From Bidens hawaiensis (taxonomy: Eukaryota; Streptophyta; Magnoliopsida; Asterales; Asteraceae), in NCBI GenBank assembly GCA_021521415.1, contig JAIQDT010000167.1, positions 2,238,501-2,302,500 of the forward strand: DNA of 64,000 bases, written 5' to 3'. A program made the translations under genes and the position numbers. The notes under the pieces were generated by a model that saw nothing but the letters and a program-made list of their open reading frames with translations, ran no database searches and was not told the origin of the DNA. How positions within the stretch are numbered: position 1 is the stretch's first letter; every line of letters begins with the position of its first letter. Shown here piece by piece: positions 46,159-58,261 of this stretch.

Positions 46159-48640
46159 CACTGGCGTACCTTTTTCTTTGTTGATAGTCATGTAAGTTCA
46201 GTTATGTCGTTTCTGCCAGTTGTTCTCTGTTAAAGTCTCTAAAGTCATCCTTGAAGATAGTTGTCTTCACAACACCACTTCTCATTAACACCTTCAAAGT
46301 TTTTGTCTTTGAATCATTAAAAAATCTTTGGATAAATCCACATTGGTAGCTGGACATTTTCTTGACTTGATTCTTTCTCAACATTTACCTCATCATTTTT
46401 TTTTCAAATCCTATGATGACAATTTAAAGCACATTTTCAAGGGTTTCTTTTTCTGTGTTTTCCAATTCTTCATCATTCTTAACTTTGGTAAGGATTCCAG
46501 AATTTCCAAAGGGATTTCTTCTTCATTTTCTCGGTTTGCTTCCTCTCTAATTTATTCTCTATTTCAATCTGCTCCATTATCACTCTTGCTCATCTAACTC
46601 CTTTGATGTAAGCATGTGATTCACAAACTCTCTCTAAAATATCTCTCTTAGCAATTGATCATGTACAATTCTTTCTCTGACTGTTGAATAACCTTTGTCA
46701 AACCATTTGAGCTTAGTTCTTTTTCATTTAGTGGGAGCAATTGCTTTTATTTCAGCCAAATTATTTCCTTTTATCCTTCTACTTTCTTCATCATTAGTGG
46801 TTGGATGAGAAGGTCCATCCCAAATTGTTGGAGGTGAAAACTTTCAATCTCTTCAAATAAATCCTCCAATTCCTGATCAGTTCGAATTTTCAGCTGGTGT
46901 AACATCATTAAGATCACCATACAGAATTTTCAAATCAGCTTCTAATTCTGGATCAACTTCATCATTTACTTCCGTTTCAGCTTCACTTTCAACCATCACA
47001 ACAACTTCTTCATATGGATCCACAGTCACATTAACTTCAACATTAACTTCCACAGCATCATTCACATCCTCTGCATCAACTTCCACATCCTTTTCCACAA
47101 CATCGTTCATATCCATGTCAACATCATCATCTTCATCTGAAATTCCATACACATTCTCAATTAAGTTTAGTGCATTTGGTTGTACAGACTCTTCTTCACT
47201 TTCATCATACGGTTCACAAATCTTGTTAAGAACATTTTCACTATCAACATTATTCTCCCCAATTTTTGTGCATATGAGGTCTTCTCAACCTCAGAGCTTT
47301 TTAACTTAAGGGTTTGAATTTCCATTCGCTGTTTTCTAACAACAAGTTAAAGTTTCTAGATAGGAGAGTGTGATAAGGATCATTGTGTGACTGAGATTAG
47401 GAATGGGATGGTGAATGAGAAGAAGGTTCATTTTCAGGATCGTGAATAAATGAGGAACTTTGGTGTGGCAATGGGTTTTGGGTTTGTAGAATGAAATTAT
47501 GGTTTTGGCTTTGGTTTGGGGATGAGGGTGGTGAGGAAAGATCATATGGTTCATTGATAGTGAACTGCATTTATATTAGATAGCTAATGCAAGTTGGTGT
47601 ATTTGTGAAGGATTATAGAGTTCATGAACACAAGGCTCATCATCTTCAGGTACAATGGTTTTTCATTTAGTGACACATGATTATATGGTTCATGGATTGG
47701 CTCATGTAATGGTGAATGTGGTGGAGAAGGAATGTACGGTTCATGGGTGGGTATGTGATCAGGTGAGGTTGGTGGTGTAACATTTATTAATGCATCTGAC
47801 TCATCATCCCCATATTCAACATTCTCTGTAAAAATCTCTTCATCACCATGAGCATCATCATCATTATCATTGTCTGCATCATCATTGTCTTCACTATCAC
47901 TACTAGAATCACTTTCATCTTCATCAATTTCCTCTTCTGCCTCAGGTTCAGGTGAGGCAAGAACCTCCATTATCCCCACATGATGATCGAGAAACCATGG
48001 CAAGATACCAAACTCAATAGCTTGATGAAATTGACTTGAAGAAGCTAGTTTATAGATCCTTCTATAGACATTTGAGTCTTGAAGCACAAGAGTGGTACCA
48101 GTAGTTGGTAAATTTAAAAGTATTCCATTGAATATAATCTAAAAAATTCTTGGATATATTAAAAACATGTCATTCTCTCTTCTCCTTGCATTAGCAACCA
48201 GGCCTTCAAAGATCATTCTTGAGAAAATGAATGGTTGATTGTACACAATAGCAACAGTAGCAGTTGCTAGTTCTCTGCTCAACAATGTCCATATCCCTCT
48301 CCTTAGAGATAAACTCTGTATCACATGATGTATTAAAAATAGGTAGATTAAAGGAAACATGCCCTTTTGAAACTGTCCTTTATGAATGTTCCCTTGATAT
48401 CCCATAGTCTCTTGAAATATTCTCTATAGTCTTTCTTGAGAATAAGATAATTCCTCTTCAAAATCATCAGTTAGTTGCAATCTCTCTCGTATCATCTTCT
48501 ATATTATATCAACTTCTCTTTCAAAGACGGTTGCTTCAATACATTGCCCATTTTCATCATTTCTATATTCAGCAGATCCTCAAAATCAGTGTCATGAGTT
48601 TTGTATAGAATAGGATTTTCTGTTAGGGCAAAGTGGAAAT

Positions 48641-49150
48641 TTGAGTTTTTTTATTCAATTTATCATTAACTCCAGGGGCTGACTTTCCTCGGTCACTTGA
48701 AGAAGCGCACGCATAGTGTGCTTAGGTACAAATTTATAAGTCATCAGTTATGCACATTCAAAAACAGACACATTCGAAACAAAGATTAGTCATTTAAAAA
48801 TATGTTTGAACATGCAAGTAAGAATAATCGAAGAAAAAGATTGTCTTTAAGAATCTATTCTTCGAAAATTTTAAACCTACACATAAAACAAAGACGGTTG
48901 GTAATCAGTAAAACTGAAACCCTAAACCTACACATAAAACAAGTCGAAATCGTAAAATAATTACGCAAATAAGTAGATTGAAAGAGCAACGATTCAATAT
49001 TTAGGGCACGAGCAGTGATAAAACAATTGTGTAAAGAGGTAAAGGTGAGTGAAAAATTTCTAAATCCCCCTTTTATACTGTAATTTTTGTTTTGAAAGTT
49101 GGTTTTAAATGTATTTTGTCGTTTTGTGCAAGCATACAACCAAAAACAAT
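48641..49150 (-). promoter_or_regulatory. Promoter- and intron-like leader of the element G extra ORF
   Basis: On the minus strand a TATA box GTATAAAAGGGGG lies at 49,078-49,066, followed by a leader with CTCACCTTTACC. Two acceptor-like sites TTTATGTGTAG|GTTT lie at about 48,928 and 48,877, the second within an apparent 50-bp duplication. The extra-ORF frame becomes readable near 48,640. This mirrors the layout at 27,000-27,371 in element C. Splicing is inferred only from motifs. Confidence 0.45.
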
Positions 49151-49478
49151 TTCAAATTTCAAACACGAATTCTACTCTAGAAAACCATTAAACATTGTCA
49201 AGCATAATGTCTGTAGCTAGGGTCTTGTATTGTGTATGTAAAACAATTAGGAAAGTGTTAAACATGTAAGGACGTATATATGCATATATGTCATATATGT
49301 TATACAACACATATCATACTTATACGGCTTATATGTATACACTATATAAAGTGGGATGTTCATATTCTAAGTACTCGAGCTGTAATCTATCATATTAGTG
49401 TACTTGTAATCTGTTTTGATGCTCTATAAAGTTTAAGCATTAAAGTAATCTTGTGATATCTCATCTCATGATGATTTC
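49151..49478. other. Unassigned AT-rich sequence
   Basis: No coding frame. ATATGTATACACTATATAAAGTGGG (about 49,331) holds a TATA-like core, and a second TATAAAG lies at about 49,425. It could be the end of another LTR, broken by J at 49,479, but no termini or partner are visible. Confidence 0.3.
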
Positions 49479-50629
49479 TGTAACATCCAAAAATTTCTAA
49501 GAATAAATAATTAATATATTATTAATTTAAGATGGAAAAGTTTACTTGAGTTAATAGAAAAAAAATAGTAAAATAATATAGATGGAAGGATAAGTAGGCT
49601 AATTAGATGTAATTAATTATGAACCAAAAATGAAAGATGGGCCTAAGGTCAATGGGCTTAAGGTAGTATAAATACCCTTTAAAACCCTAATCCCTTCCAT
49701 TTTCATACATCTCTACACCATAGCCTACATCATAGCCTACACCATCAAAAACACACACTTCTTCAATTCCCGTTTTTTTAGAAAACCACCCACAAAGACA
49801 CAAAGATTCCCGAAGATCTAGCCGTCGGATCGGTCTCAAATTTTAACAGAGTATTCAAGGTATATAAATGAAGATTTGCACAGATTAAATCTTCGATCAG
49901 AGGTCAGGAAGTCTGGTGTTTATCAGCAAAACCGTAGCAACTCAAAAATGAAGATTCCGGCAATTGTTCAGCTTTTTCGGCGACTATTGTAGTTGTTTTC
50001 GGCGAAGGTCAGCTAATGGGTTTGTATATCGAGACACGACGGTTCCGTGGCCGCTTGAATCATTCAAATCAGAGTTCGTTTGATATGGTTTTTAGCCTCT
50101 CGAGTGATTTAAGACAAAAACCTCAAATGTACGTTTTTGTTAAAAAGGCTTACTTTTCATGAACGGATTTACGTGAAAATTGGTAGGATGATAGATCGGG
50201 TCATGATTATTGATAAAGTAATGAACTTGATAATAAACGGGTTAGTTGGTTCATTTTTGATAAAACGAGTAGTGTTCGATTTGTGAAAAGGACGGGTAAA
50301 CGTAGTCGGTTTTGCATGAAAATTAGTAGGATAGTAAATCGAGTATAGCTATACCATAAATTTGCAAACTTGAGGATTAAAATGGACTTAACTAACTTAT
50401 GGTTATGAACGGTTCATGAAATAAACCCTAGATCTAGCCTTAGAACGTTTTAAACCATAAAGGTCTAAGCTTTATGGTTACACGGGTCATGATTTGGCCG
50501 AACATGGTTAAGGAAACATTAAGGGTTAAAAAGAATACCATAATAGATGTATAATTAATGAAATACCCTTTTGATATAAGATAGAAATGAAAATATGAAC
50601 AAACAGGTCGAAAGCATCAGACCTGGGTT

Positions 50630-50870
50630 CTCTGTTAAGAGTTCTCGGTCCTGATGCTCTCTGTTGAGTTCTCGGTCACGTGCAACCACTGAGTTCTCGG
50701 TCAAAGAAGGAGTCCTCAGTCAAACCAGAGTTCTCAGTTAAACAAGGAGTTCTCGGTCAAACCAGAGTTCTCGGTCAAACAAGGAGTTCTCGGTCAAACC
50801 AGAGTTCTCGGTCAAACAAGGAGTTCTAGGTCAAACATGGGTTCTCTGTTGAGTTCTCGGCCACACAGTT
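50630..50870 (+). repeat. Dimeric minisatellite in LTR J (GAGTTCTCGGTCAAAC units)
   Basis: About 13 units of 17-20 bp with core AGTTCTCGGTC, alternating CAAACCA and CAAACAAG ends so that the true period in the centre is about 37 bp. It lies downstream of the TATA box, so it would be in the transcribed leader. Confidence 0.9.
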
Positions 50871-51479
50871 GTCTGTTTGGTTTGGGTCTGAACCCAGTTG
50901 GGTCCAGATGCCTTAATGGAGAGTTAGGCCTTGCTTAACTAAGTCCACAAGTGCTAAGCCCATATCCTATCTAAAGCAAACTAGTCCATCATCATGAACT
51001 AAACAAACAAGCCCAACCTAGAAGAATACGTTGGTTGAATAGAATACAGACTTAATTAATTATACGTTTAATTAACATATATATATTTAACAGTTAGCCA
51101 TGCACAATTAAAGAAATGGATTACTATTCGCTCTGAGCGTAACCGGATCCAGGTGAGTTTCTAGCCCCATTTCCTTGTTATGTTTTCGGGGCTCTGTGCA
51201 TACTCGATGTGATAGTTAATACACTTACCTTAAATGGTAAGTGTATGCCATCTATGATTTATATGTTATTTATGTATGTATATTTTGAATGTGAATGAAA
51301 GCTTGTCGGTACGTGAACGATCTTCGGATATTGCACGTATTGACAAGGGAGGTATGTATATGATAGCTGAATGTGTATGTTAGATATATGTATAACATAT
51401 AAGTATGTATGAATGATAAAAGAAAGTATATGTATATTACGGGTAGGTAAAGACAGTATGTACGGAGATGAAGAAGTAA

Positions 51480-51684
51480 GGGATCAGATCCTAATAATAT
51501 CTGAGATAGAGAAGAAAGGGATCAGACCCTAATAATATCTGAGATAGAGAAGTAAAAAGGGATCAAACCCTAATAATATCTGAGATAGACAAGAAAGGGA
51601 TCAGACCCTAAAATATCTGAGATAGAAAAAGGAAAGAGGGATCAGACCCTAATAATATCTGAGATAGACAAGAAAGGGATCAGA
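51480..51684 (+). repeat. Tandem array in LTR J (GGGATCAGACCCTAATAATA units)
   Basis: Six units start at 51,480, 51,518, 51,559, 51,597, 51,638 and 51,676, alternating 38 and 41 bp. The last is cut by element E. The unit is homologous to the 32-bp unit in the F LTR at 61,187. Confidence 0.92.
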
Positions 51685-54191
51685 TGTAACACTCGTCAAT
51701 TTCAGGTTAACTTCGTTAATCCGAATTCCGTTAATTAAAATTTAAGATCACATGAACTGTAACGCATATCTCATTACATTTAAATTAGGGTTTTAAATGA
51801 CGCATGATCATCACTACACAAGTAGTCTTTTGGAATTTCACTGAAACACACACGGGTCGACTCAAACAGTTGGTGAACAAACGACAAATATCAAAACAAT
51901 AAGTATTTGATAATTATGTGTTAATCTATGTGTTACTTGATATTTATATATGGAACACAAAAATTTAAGAAGCAAAAGTCTATTGTTTTATTCTAAAAAT
52001 TGATTTACTAGAAGTTAAGGGGGCTAGGGGTAATAAATTAATAATATAATCAACTTATTACACAAACTCTAATCCCCTACCCCCTTGTACGATCATTCCC
52101 CCCTCCCTCTCTTCCTCTTGGCAGCCGTGAGCTACACACACACATACAATCTCTTTTCAAGCTTGTTTTGAAGGATTCAAGGTGCAAGATATGTAATTAA
52201 CATCTCCTTTAATCATTCCATGTGTTTAATTAGGCCATTAAAGGTGTTAATCAAAACCCTAAATCTTGAAAGTGATTATTTAAGATGAGTTAGGGTTTAA
52301 TTATGTGTTTGTTGATGATTGCTAGTGAATTGATAACTAGTTATTTTGTTATTGATTGTTAATTACATGTTTCTTGAAATTAAACTTTGAAGTAAAACCC
52401 TAATTGTGTGTAAAGTGAAATTGAGATGCATGGTTGGTGAATTATGCATCTAGAGGGTTGTATGTATGAGTTATAGTTCATAGGTTAATGATATGTTGAG
52501 TTTTGATGAAAACTGATGCTGGACAGATTATTGAATTCGTGTTTAAATGAATGTAACTCGATGTTAATTACATGTTCTGAAGTGAGTTTTGATTCTATGA
52601 TGTAGTAGGTCGAGTCTAGTTTCTAAAGAGTCAAAATTTGTAATTTTTGGACGTGTAAAAGTTAGTTTTTATTATTTTACAAATCTGTTGTCCAAGTCTG
52701 ATTCGGGAAGCCTACTGGTAAGCTGTTTTACGACTAAGATATCACATAAACAAAAAAACCAAATGGGTTGGTTCCACTTCTGGAAGTTAATATTTTGAGT
52801 TAGGAATCTAATCCAATTGGTCTTGCATTAATTAGATTTGTCATTTAACAAGAATAACAAATAAAAATCTGTTGCGCATGATAATGATTGCTGTGTGTTT
52901 CCTGTGATGTTTTGATCATTGTGATAAAAACTTATATGATAAAAATATAATAAAAATATTTTTATAAACCTAACTCACGTGTTCTTCTGTGATGATTTTT
53001 GGTAATTCATTTGACATGTTAGGATTTATCAAATAGAGTAATCTTGTGGAGTGAAAATCTGCCTGAACAATTTAGCAGCTGAATTACTTGAATTATCATG
53101 AAAAGTGCATAATTGATCAATGTTTGCTATGTTTTGACTAAATTGCCCTTGTGGGAGATAGTTGATAGTAATGTACAATGTTAATACTTGACACTTAAGT
53201 AGTTGTTCACACATGTAACGTATCACCAACGTGTTTGTCGAGTCGCACTTACTTCACAAACGAAACACGAAACGCATCTCATGCATAAGTTGTATGTGTC
53301 GAGTCTAGAGACACACTCGTAGTATAAATACTTAGAAAATCTCATTTTTGTTTTAGAGAACTAGTGAGGATTTTTCTGTGACGCACACCTATCTCGGATC
53401 TTTTTGGTTATCGTCGCAAACAGTGTGTTTCACGTCCCATTTTACTCTTTTTAAACGCTTTTATTAAGGGGGGATAACATACTCCAACGCTGTAGATTTT
53501 TTTTAGTTTTTATATATCACTTGTAAGGCTAAGTGGCAAACAAACCAACCAAAATCCTTCATAACATCGAACCGGTTAATATTTGGATAATAGCGGGTCA
53601 CTGTTGAGTAGTACTACTGGGTTTGACAAACCCCACCCAACTCTAAACTCGATTGTAGGTCGAGTGGGTGTAATCTTGGCTAACACATTACCATGGTCAT
53701 GGTTGACATGGTGGCAAGGCAATTGATAAACAGTCAGCTTCGGTGTCGAACACTTAGTAATAATGCTTGATAGGTTAGCTACCTATTGATATATAATTGA
53801 CTTAACATTATCTGGTAACGCAAAACATAAACGCAAACGCAAACGCTTTATTTATATAAACTTGTGAACTTAGCAACCCTGTGTTGACACTTTTAGTATG
53901 TTATTCTCAGGTAGCCGAGGTGGGCGCGCGGTATAGGAACATGCATTCGCTAAACACCATCGCTTGAAAACTTCTTTTAATTTTTATCTTAATAACTTGG
54001 GTTTTTAAGTCGTCCTGTGTGGCGCAAACTTTTTGGTTTACAATTTACACTTCCATATTTTATTTAAGACTTAATGTCTTGTTGGTTTGAAAACTTTAAA
54101 CATGGTGTTTGATTATAACTAATGATTCCGATCCTGTTAGTTCACACCCTCTGACGGTAAAACTTCGTTAGCGGATTTTGAGAGTGTGACA
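51685..54191 (+). repeat. Element E 5' LTR
   Basis: About 2.5 kb, starting TGTAACACTCGTC and ending GAGTGTGACA. It aligns in reverse complement with the LTRs of element A, including the 0.8-kb block missing from A's right LTR. Segments with CCTCCCTCTCTTCC (about 52,105) and a GGTAGCCGAGGTGGGCG stretch (about 53,910) are shared. Confidence 0.88.
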
Positions 54192-54194
54192 GAT

Positions 54195-54207
54195 TGGTAT
54201 CAGAGCC
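54195..54207 (+). other. Element E primer-binding site
   Basis: TGGTATCAGAGCC, a 13-base match to the plant initiator tRNA-Met site, begins three bases after the LTR end. Confidence 0.92.
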
Positions 54208-54382
54208 TTTGGTTATAGCGAACTAGAATTGCATGCATACTAGACTATAACCGCAACGACTCATTAGTTATAATTATATGCACTGCATATATAAATATAT
54301 GTATATTATATTTAGTCCTTCTTTTCTTTATCTCTTTACCCCATTCACTCATACGCGCGCATACACGACTTATCCTGTAGGG

Positions 54383-55051
54383 ATGTAGACGCCATCATCA
54401 TCATCATCCGACCCGGTATCTCATGTCCCTGGAAAGGAACCGCAGCTACCCAACTCATCATCATCCCGAGTAGTCCCGGCACTAGCAGCCCCTGCACCGA
54501 AGAGGCATCGCCCATCTGGAGACATGTACGACGACAACGGCGACTGGAGCTGGTACCCGAGTATGATCGAGCGTATAGTTTACCGTGAGCAAGTTCCCCC
54601 ACTACCTCTCCCGGGCTGTCCTATATCCTTCAACACCCTACCAACCATAACCGAATCAATGGAGCGTGCTTTCGCAGCTATCGCCTCCTGTTTAGAGTGT
54701 GAAGTGGGATTTATGCGCTCGACGAGAGAGGATGTTATTGGATTGATAGGGGATGGAGCTGAGGCTAGGAAGAGAATTTCCTACCTAACTGAAGCTATGA
54801 AGGAAATTCAGGATGCTCATGTTCAGCAAATGAAGATAATGAACAAAATGCAAGCAGAGATGATAGATTTGCATGACCAAATTTTTGGTGCAAGAGCCCT
54901 TGCAGCGACAGCCCTAGCTCGTTGCAACCCCTTAGAGGCGCAAATTGCCCTGAATGCAGCAGAACCTGAGGAAGAACCCGAGGAAGATCCCGAGGAGGAA
55001 CCCGAAGAGGAACCGGAGGAAGAGCCGGCTGAGGAGGAGGCACACTCATAG
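54383..55051 (+). pseudogene. Element E ORF upstream of gag (stop in second codon)
   Basis: ATG at 54,383 is followed at once by TAG, where element A has TCA (Ser). The rest is open to 55,051, with an internal ATG at 54,524. The protein has a Ser/Pro-rich start, WSWYPSMIERIVYREQVP, a helical coiled-coil-like centre (ITYLTEAMKEIQ-type, about 54,770-54,900) and an acidic tail of EEPEEDPEEEPEEEP repeats. It ends 280 bases before gag in its own frame. No named family recognised; an accessory or gag-like role is conceivable. Confidence 0.65.
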
Positions 55052-55330
55052 GTGTCCTCAGACGATGACATCTAAGAATGATAACATCTAGATGGAGGGG
55101 TTATCTCCATCCAAACTTATATTTTTTATAATTTTAATGATTGATTTTAAATACTTTGTAGTGGATACAATGGTTTTAATCATGTATTATTTTTTGGATT
55201 ATTATATGGTTGTGATGCGATGTTTTTATTTCTTTTCTTTTCTTTCTTACCTACCTTTTATTACATGTATGGTGTGTTACATATGAAACTGAGAGTTCAT
55301 GTCTAACATTTTATGCTATGATTCTAGGAG

Positions 55331-57761
55331 ATGTCTGGAAGAAACGCTGGTAGTGGTCGCGGTAACATTAACCTAACCGCAGTTGAACTCCAAACCCTAC
55401 TGAATGACCATGCGGCGACAGCTCTAGCTGCGCATGTTTAGAATCAAGCTGGAGGTCAAGCCGGAGTCTGTAATCTCAAGAACTACCTAGACTGCAAGCC
55501 TAAATCATTTGACGGCACTGAGGGAGCCATAGGTTTCCTGCGTTAGGCCGAGAAGGCAAAGTCAGCTTTCGAGATGTGCAACTACCCACCAACCAGCAGG
55601 GCCAAGTTTGTTGCTGGAACACTTCAAGATTCCGCCCTCACCTGGTGGAACTCTAATGTGCAAATTCTTGGGTTGGAATTGGCAAATGCTATGAACTGGG
55701 AGGAGTTCAAGAACATGATACGAGAAGAGTATTGTCCTAGAGAGGAAATCTCGAAGTTGGAGTCGAAATTTTGGATGCTGAGGATGGTGGGTTCTGAGAT
55801 TGAAGCCTATACCACCCGTTCCCATGAGTTGGCGGTGATGTGCCCGCGGATGGTAGATCCGCCAAGTAAGAGAATCGAGATGTATATCGATGGTTTGGTA
55901 CCCCAGATTCACGGTATGGTGACGTCTTCTAAACCAACCACTATTCAGCAAGCGATCCGAATAGCCCACAAGCTGACGGACCAAGCAGTGGCACAATGTG
56001 TATTACCACCTAGAGGTTCCACCTCTAAAACCCGTGAAAACTCAAGCACTGACAACAACAACAACAACTCTGGGAATGGAAAGAGGAAATTTAACAACAC
56101 AAGGTCCTTATCATCGAACCCCCCACAGGAACAACACCACCGTAAACCCAAACTCGCTCGGAACTTCAATAATCAGGGTTCCAACAATAACAACAACGGT
56201 GGTGGACAAGGTTCGAGTGGCTATGCTAGAAAGTACCCGAAGTGCAACAAGGGCAACTATCACTATGCTGGCCCATGCGACCATATCAAGTGTTTGCGAT
56301 GCGATAAATTGGGTCATCAGGCCAAGGACCGTAGGAGAGACCTAGCGGCTAAGGGTGCTCCTAAACAGCCTACAGTGACGAAATGGTGCTTTGAGTGTGG
56401 TCAAGAGGGTCACTTCAGGAAGGATTGCCCCAAAATGAAGCAGAATAAGAACAATGGAGGCAATAACAGTGGCGGGAGCAGTGTTAAAGGTAGGGCTTTC
56501 GTCATTGGGTCGGGCCAGGCCCGCAGCGATCCGAATGTGGTTACCGGTAAGTTCACTGTGAACGACTGTTTTGCTTCTGTTTTGTTTGACACTGGAGCTG
56601 ATAGGAGTTTTGTATCAAAAGCCTTTAGTAGACTCTTAGACTTAACTCCAACCTTGTTAGATGCTAAGTTTCCTGTTGAATTAGCCGACGGTAAGTCTAC
56701 AGAAACAACCCATGTACTAGCGGGATGTAAGTTGAAACTGTTAGGTCGTTCTTTCGATATCGACCTCATACCCTTTACGCTTGGTAGTTTCGATGTTGTT
56801 GTCGGCATGGACTGGATATCCGAGAATAGAGCTGAGATTATATGTCACGACAAAGTAGTTCATATCACTACCTCTTCCGGCGAAATCATCTCGATACAGA
56901 GCGAGAAGAGCGGCATGACTACAAGCGTCATCACCCTCATGAAGGCGCAAAAATATTTACGAAAGGGTCATCCAGCGATTTTAGCTCATATTGTCGAGAA
57001 ACCCGCGGAGGAGAAGCGAATCGAAGACATACCGATTTTGCAAGATTTTTCAGAAGTCTTCCCGGAGGATTTGCCTGGACTCCCACCTATTAGACAAGTC
57101 GAGTTCCAAATCGATTTAGCCCTCGGTGCTGCACCCAAAGCACGAGCCCCGTATCAGCTCGCACTGGCGGAGCTTCAGGAGTTGTCCACTCAACTACAAG
57201 ACTTTTTGGATAAAGGTTTCATCCGACCTAGCTCATCACCATGCGGAGCCCCTGTCTTATTTGTTCGAAAGAAAGACGGGACTTTCCGCATGTGCATCGA
57301 TTACCGGGAGCTGAACAAGGTGACGATCAAGAACCGTTATCCCCTACCACGAATTGATGATCTTTTCGACCAACTTCAAGGATCGAGTTACTACTCGAAG
57401 ATCGATCTAAGATCTGGTTACCATCAATTGAGAGTGCACGAAGAAGAAATTTCAAAGACGGCATTCAGAACTCGGTACGATCACTATGAGTTTTCGGTTA
57501 TGCCTTTTGGCTTAACCAACACACCAGCCGTATTCATGGACCTCATGAACCGAGTATGCAAGGCGTACCTCGACAAGTTTGTTATCGTTTTCAAAGATGA
57601 TATCCTCGTCTACTCCAAGAACAAGGCCAACCATGAAGAACACCTGAGGTTAATTCTGGAATTGCTAAAGAAGGAACAATTGTACGCAAAGCTTTCGAAA
57701 TGTGAATTTTGGCTTCGCGAGGTTCACTTCTTAGAATATGTGATCAATGAGAGTGGTATCC
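55331..57761 (+). pseudogene. gag-pol: Element E gag-pol (two TAG stops, 3' truncated)
   Basis: ATG at 55,331 gives MSGRNAGSGRGNINL. TAG codons at 55,439 and 55,544 replace residues that element A or the context suggests were Gln and Trp. After them a 730-codon frame is open. Gag core: [22 protein letters not shown]. Zinc knuckles: [14 protein letters not shown] (last Cys is Arg) and the intact [14 protein letters not shown] (56,387). Protease: [10 protein letters not shown] with Asp at 56,588. [32 protein letters not shown], and the active site FKDDILVYS with Asp-Asp at 57,596-57,601 (Ile to Lys before them). It ends at [13 protein letters not shown] where F inserts. RNase H and integrase lie beyond the insertion. 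Confidence 0.92.
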
Positions 57762-58261
57762 TGTAACATCCTAAAATTTATAATGTTGAATAAAGAAAGT
57801 TATGTTAGTGATTTCGCGTTTTAATTATTAATATCGAGTAGGAGCGGGTCATGGACTTGGATTAATTGAGATAGGATAAATGAGAATGGGATTTCAGGGA
57901 TATAAATACCCCCAAAATCCCAAAATATCTCATTTCTCACCAAACTCCACACACACTCCACACACTCCTCAACACACACATACTAACCGATCAAGATTCG
58001 AAGCCGAGACCCGAGATTTTGTTGATAGATCTGAGTTGGTAAGGTAAGAACAAATCCACCAAAGCTTATAGTACTGAAAATGGTTAGGATTTGATGGGTT
58101 AACCGGACCCGAAACCCAAACTGCCCAAATCGGACTCCTAAAACGTCGATTTTAGGCCGATTTGATGGTTGGGATTTGTAGGCGCCGATCATACGATTCC
58201 GTGGGTACCAAAATCGAGTTATTTGGCTAAGAAACGAAGGATTTATGGGCAAACAGATCTG

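Larger units (their letters stand above)
42600..48640 (-). pseudogene. Element G extra ORF, split by element D (decayed)
   Basis: Read from 48,640 down. The N-terminal domain has GSAEYRNDENGQ (about 48,570), MGYQGNIHKGQFQKGMFP, FLIHHVIQSL (48,405-48,310) and FSRMIFEGLVANARR (about 48,220), close to element C. Then come an acidic Asp/Glu stretch (48,000-47,800), a His/Pro-rich stretch, a coiled coil (EIQTLKLKSSEVEKT, about 47,300), and an acidic block (47,152-46,877). The C-terminal domain starts KTLKVLMRSGVVKTTIFKDDF (about 46,295), is cut by D at 46,158, and resumes as ELFKYLKDQHRVGFPLL (about 43,070), then VMLLNSDGLALGII (about 42,770) and LPEDHPYHVEISMF. Function unknown. Confidence 0.65.
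49479..51684 (+). repeat. LTR J: partial gypsy LTR of the F family, cut by element E
   Basis: It starts TGTAACATCC, as the F LTRs do, and has TATAAAT at 49,667-49,673 in the same place. It shares GTGAGTTTCTAGCCCCAT (about 51,150) and ACGTGAACGATCTTCGG (about 51,313) with F. It breaks off at 51,685, where the LTR of E starts. No internal region adjoins it, so it is a solo or truncated LTR. Confidence 0.8.
51685..57761 (+). mobile_element. Element E: Ty3/gypsy chromovirus (family of A), 3' part cut off by F
   Basis: 5' LTR (51,685-54,191), primer site, upstream ORF, gag, protease and most of RT are in order on the plus strand. Coding stops abruptly at 57,761 inside the RT/RNase H junction, where an F LTR starts. 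Coding and LTR sequences match element A throughout. Fewer breaks than in A suggest that it is younger. Confidence 0.9.
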
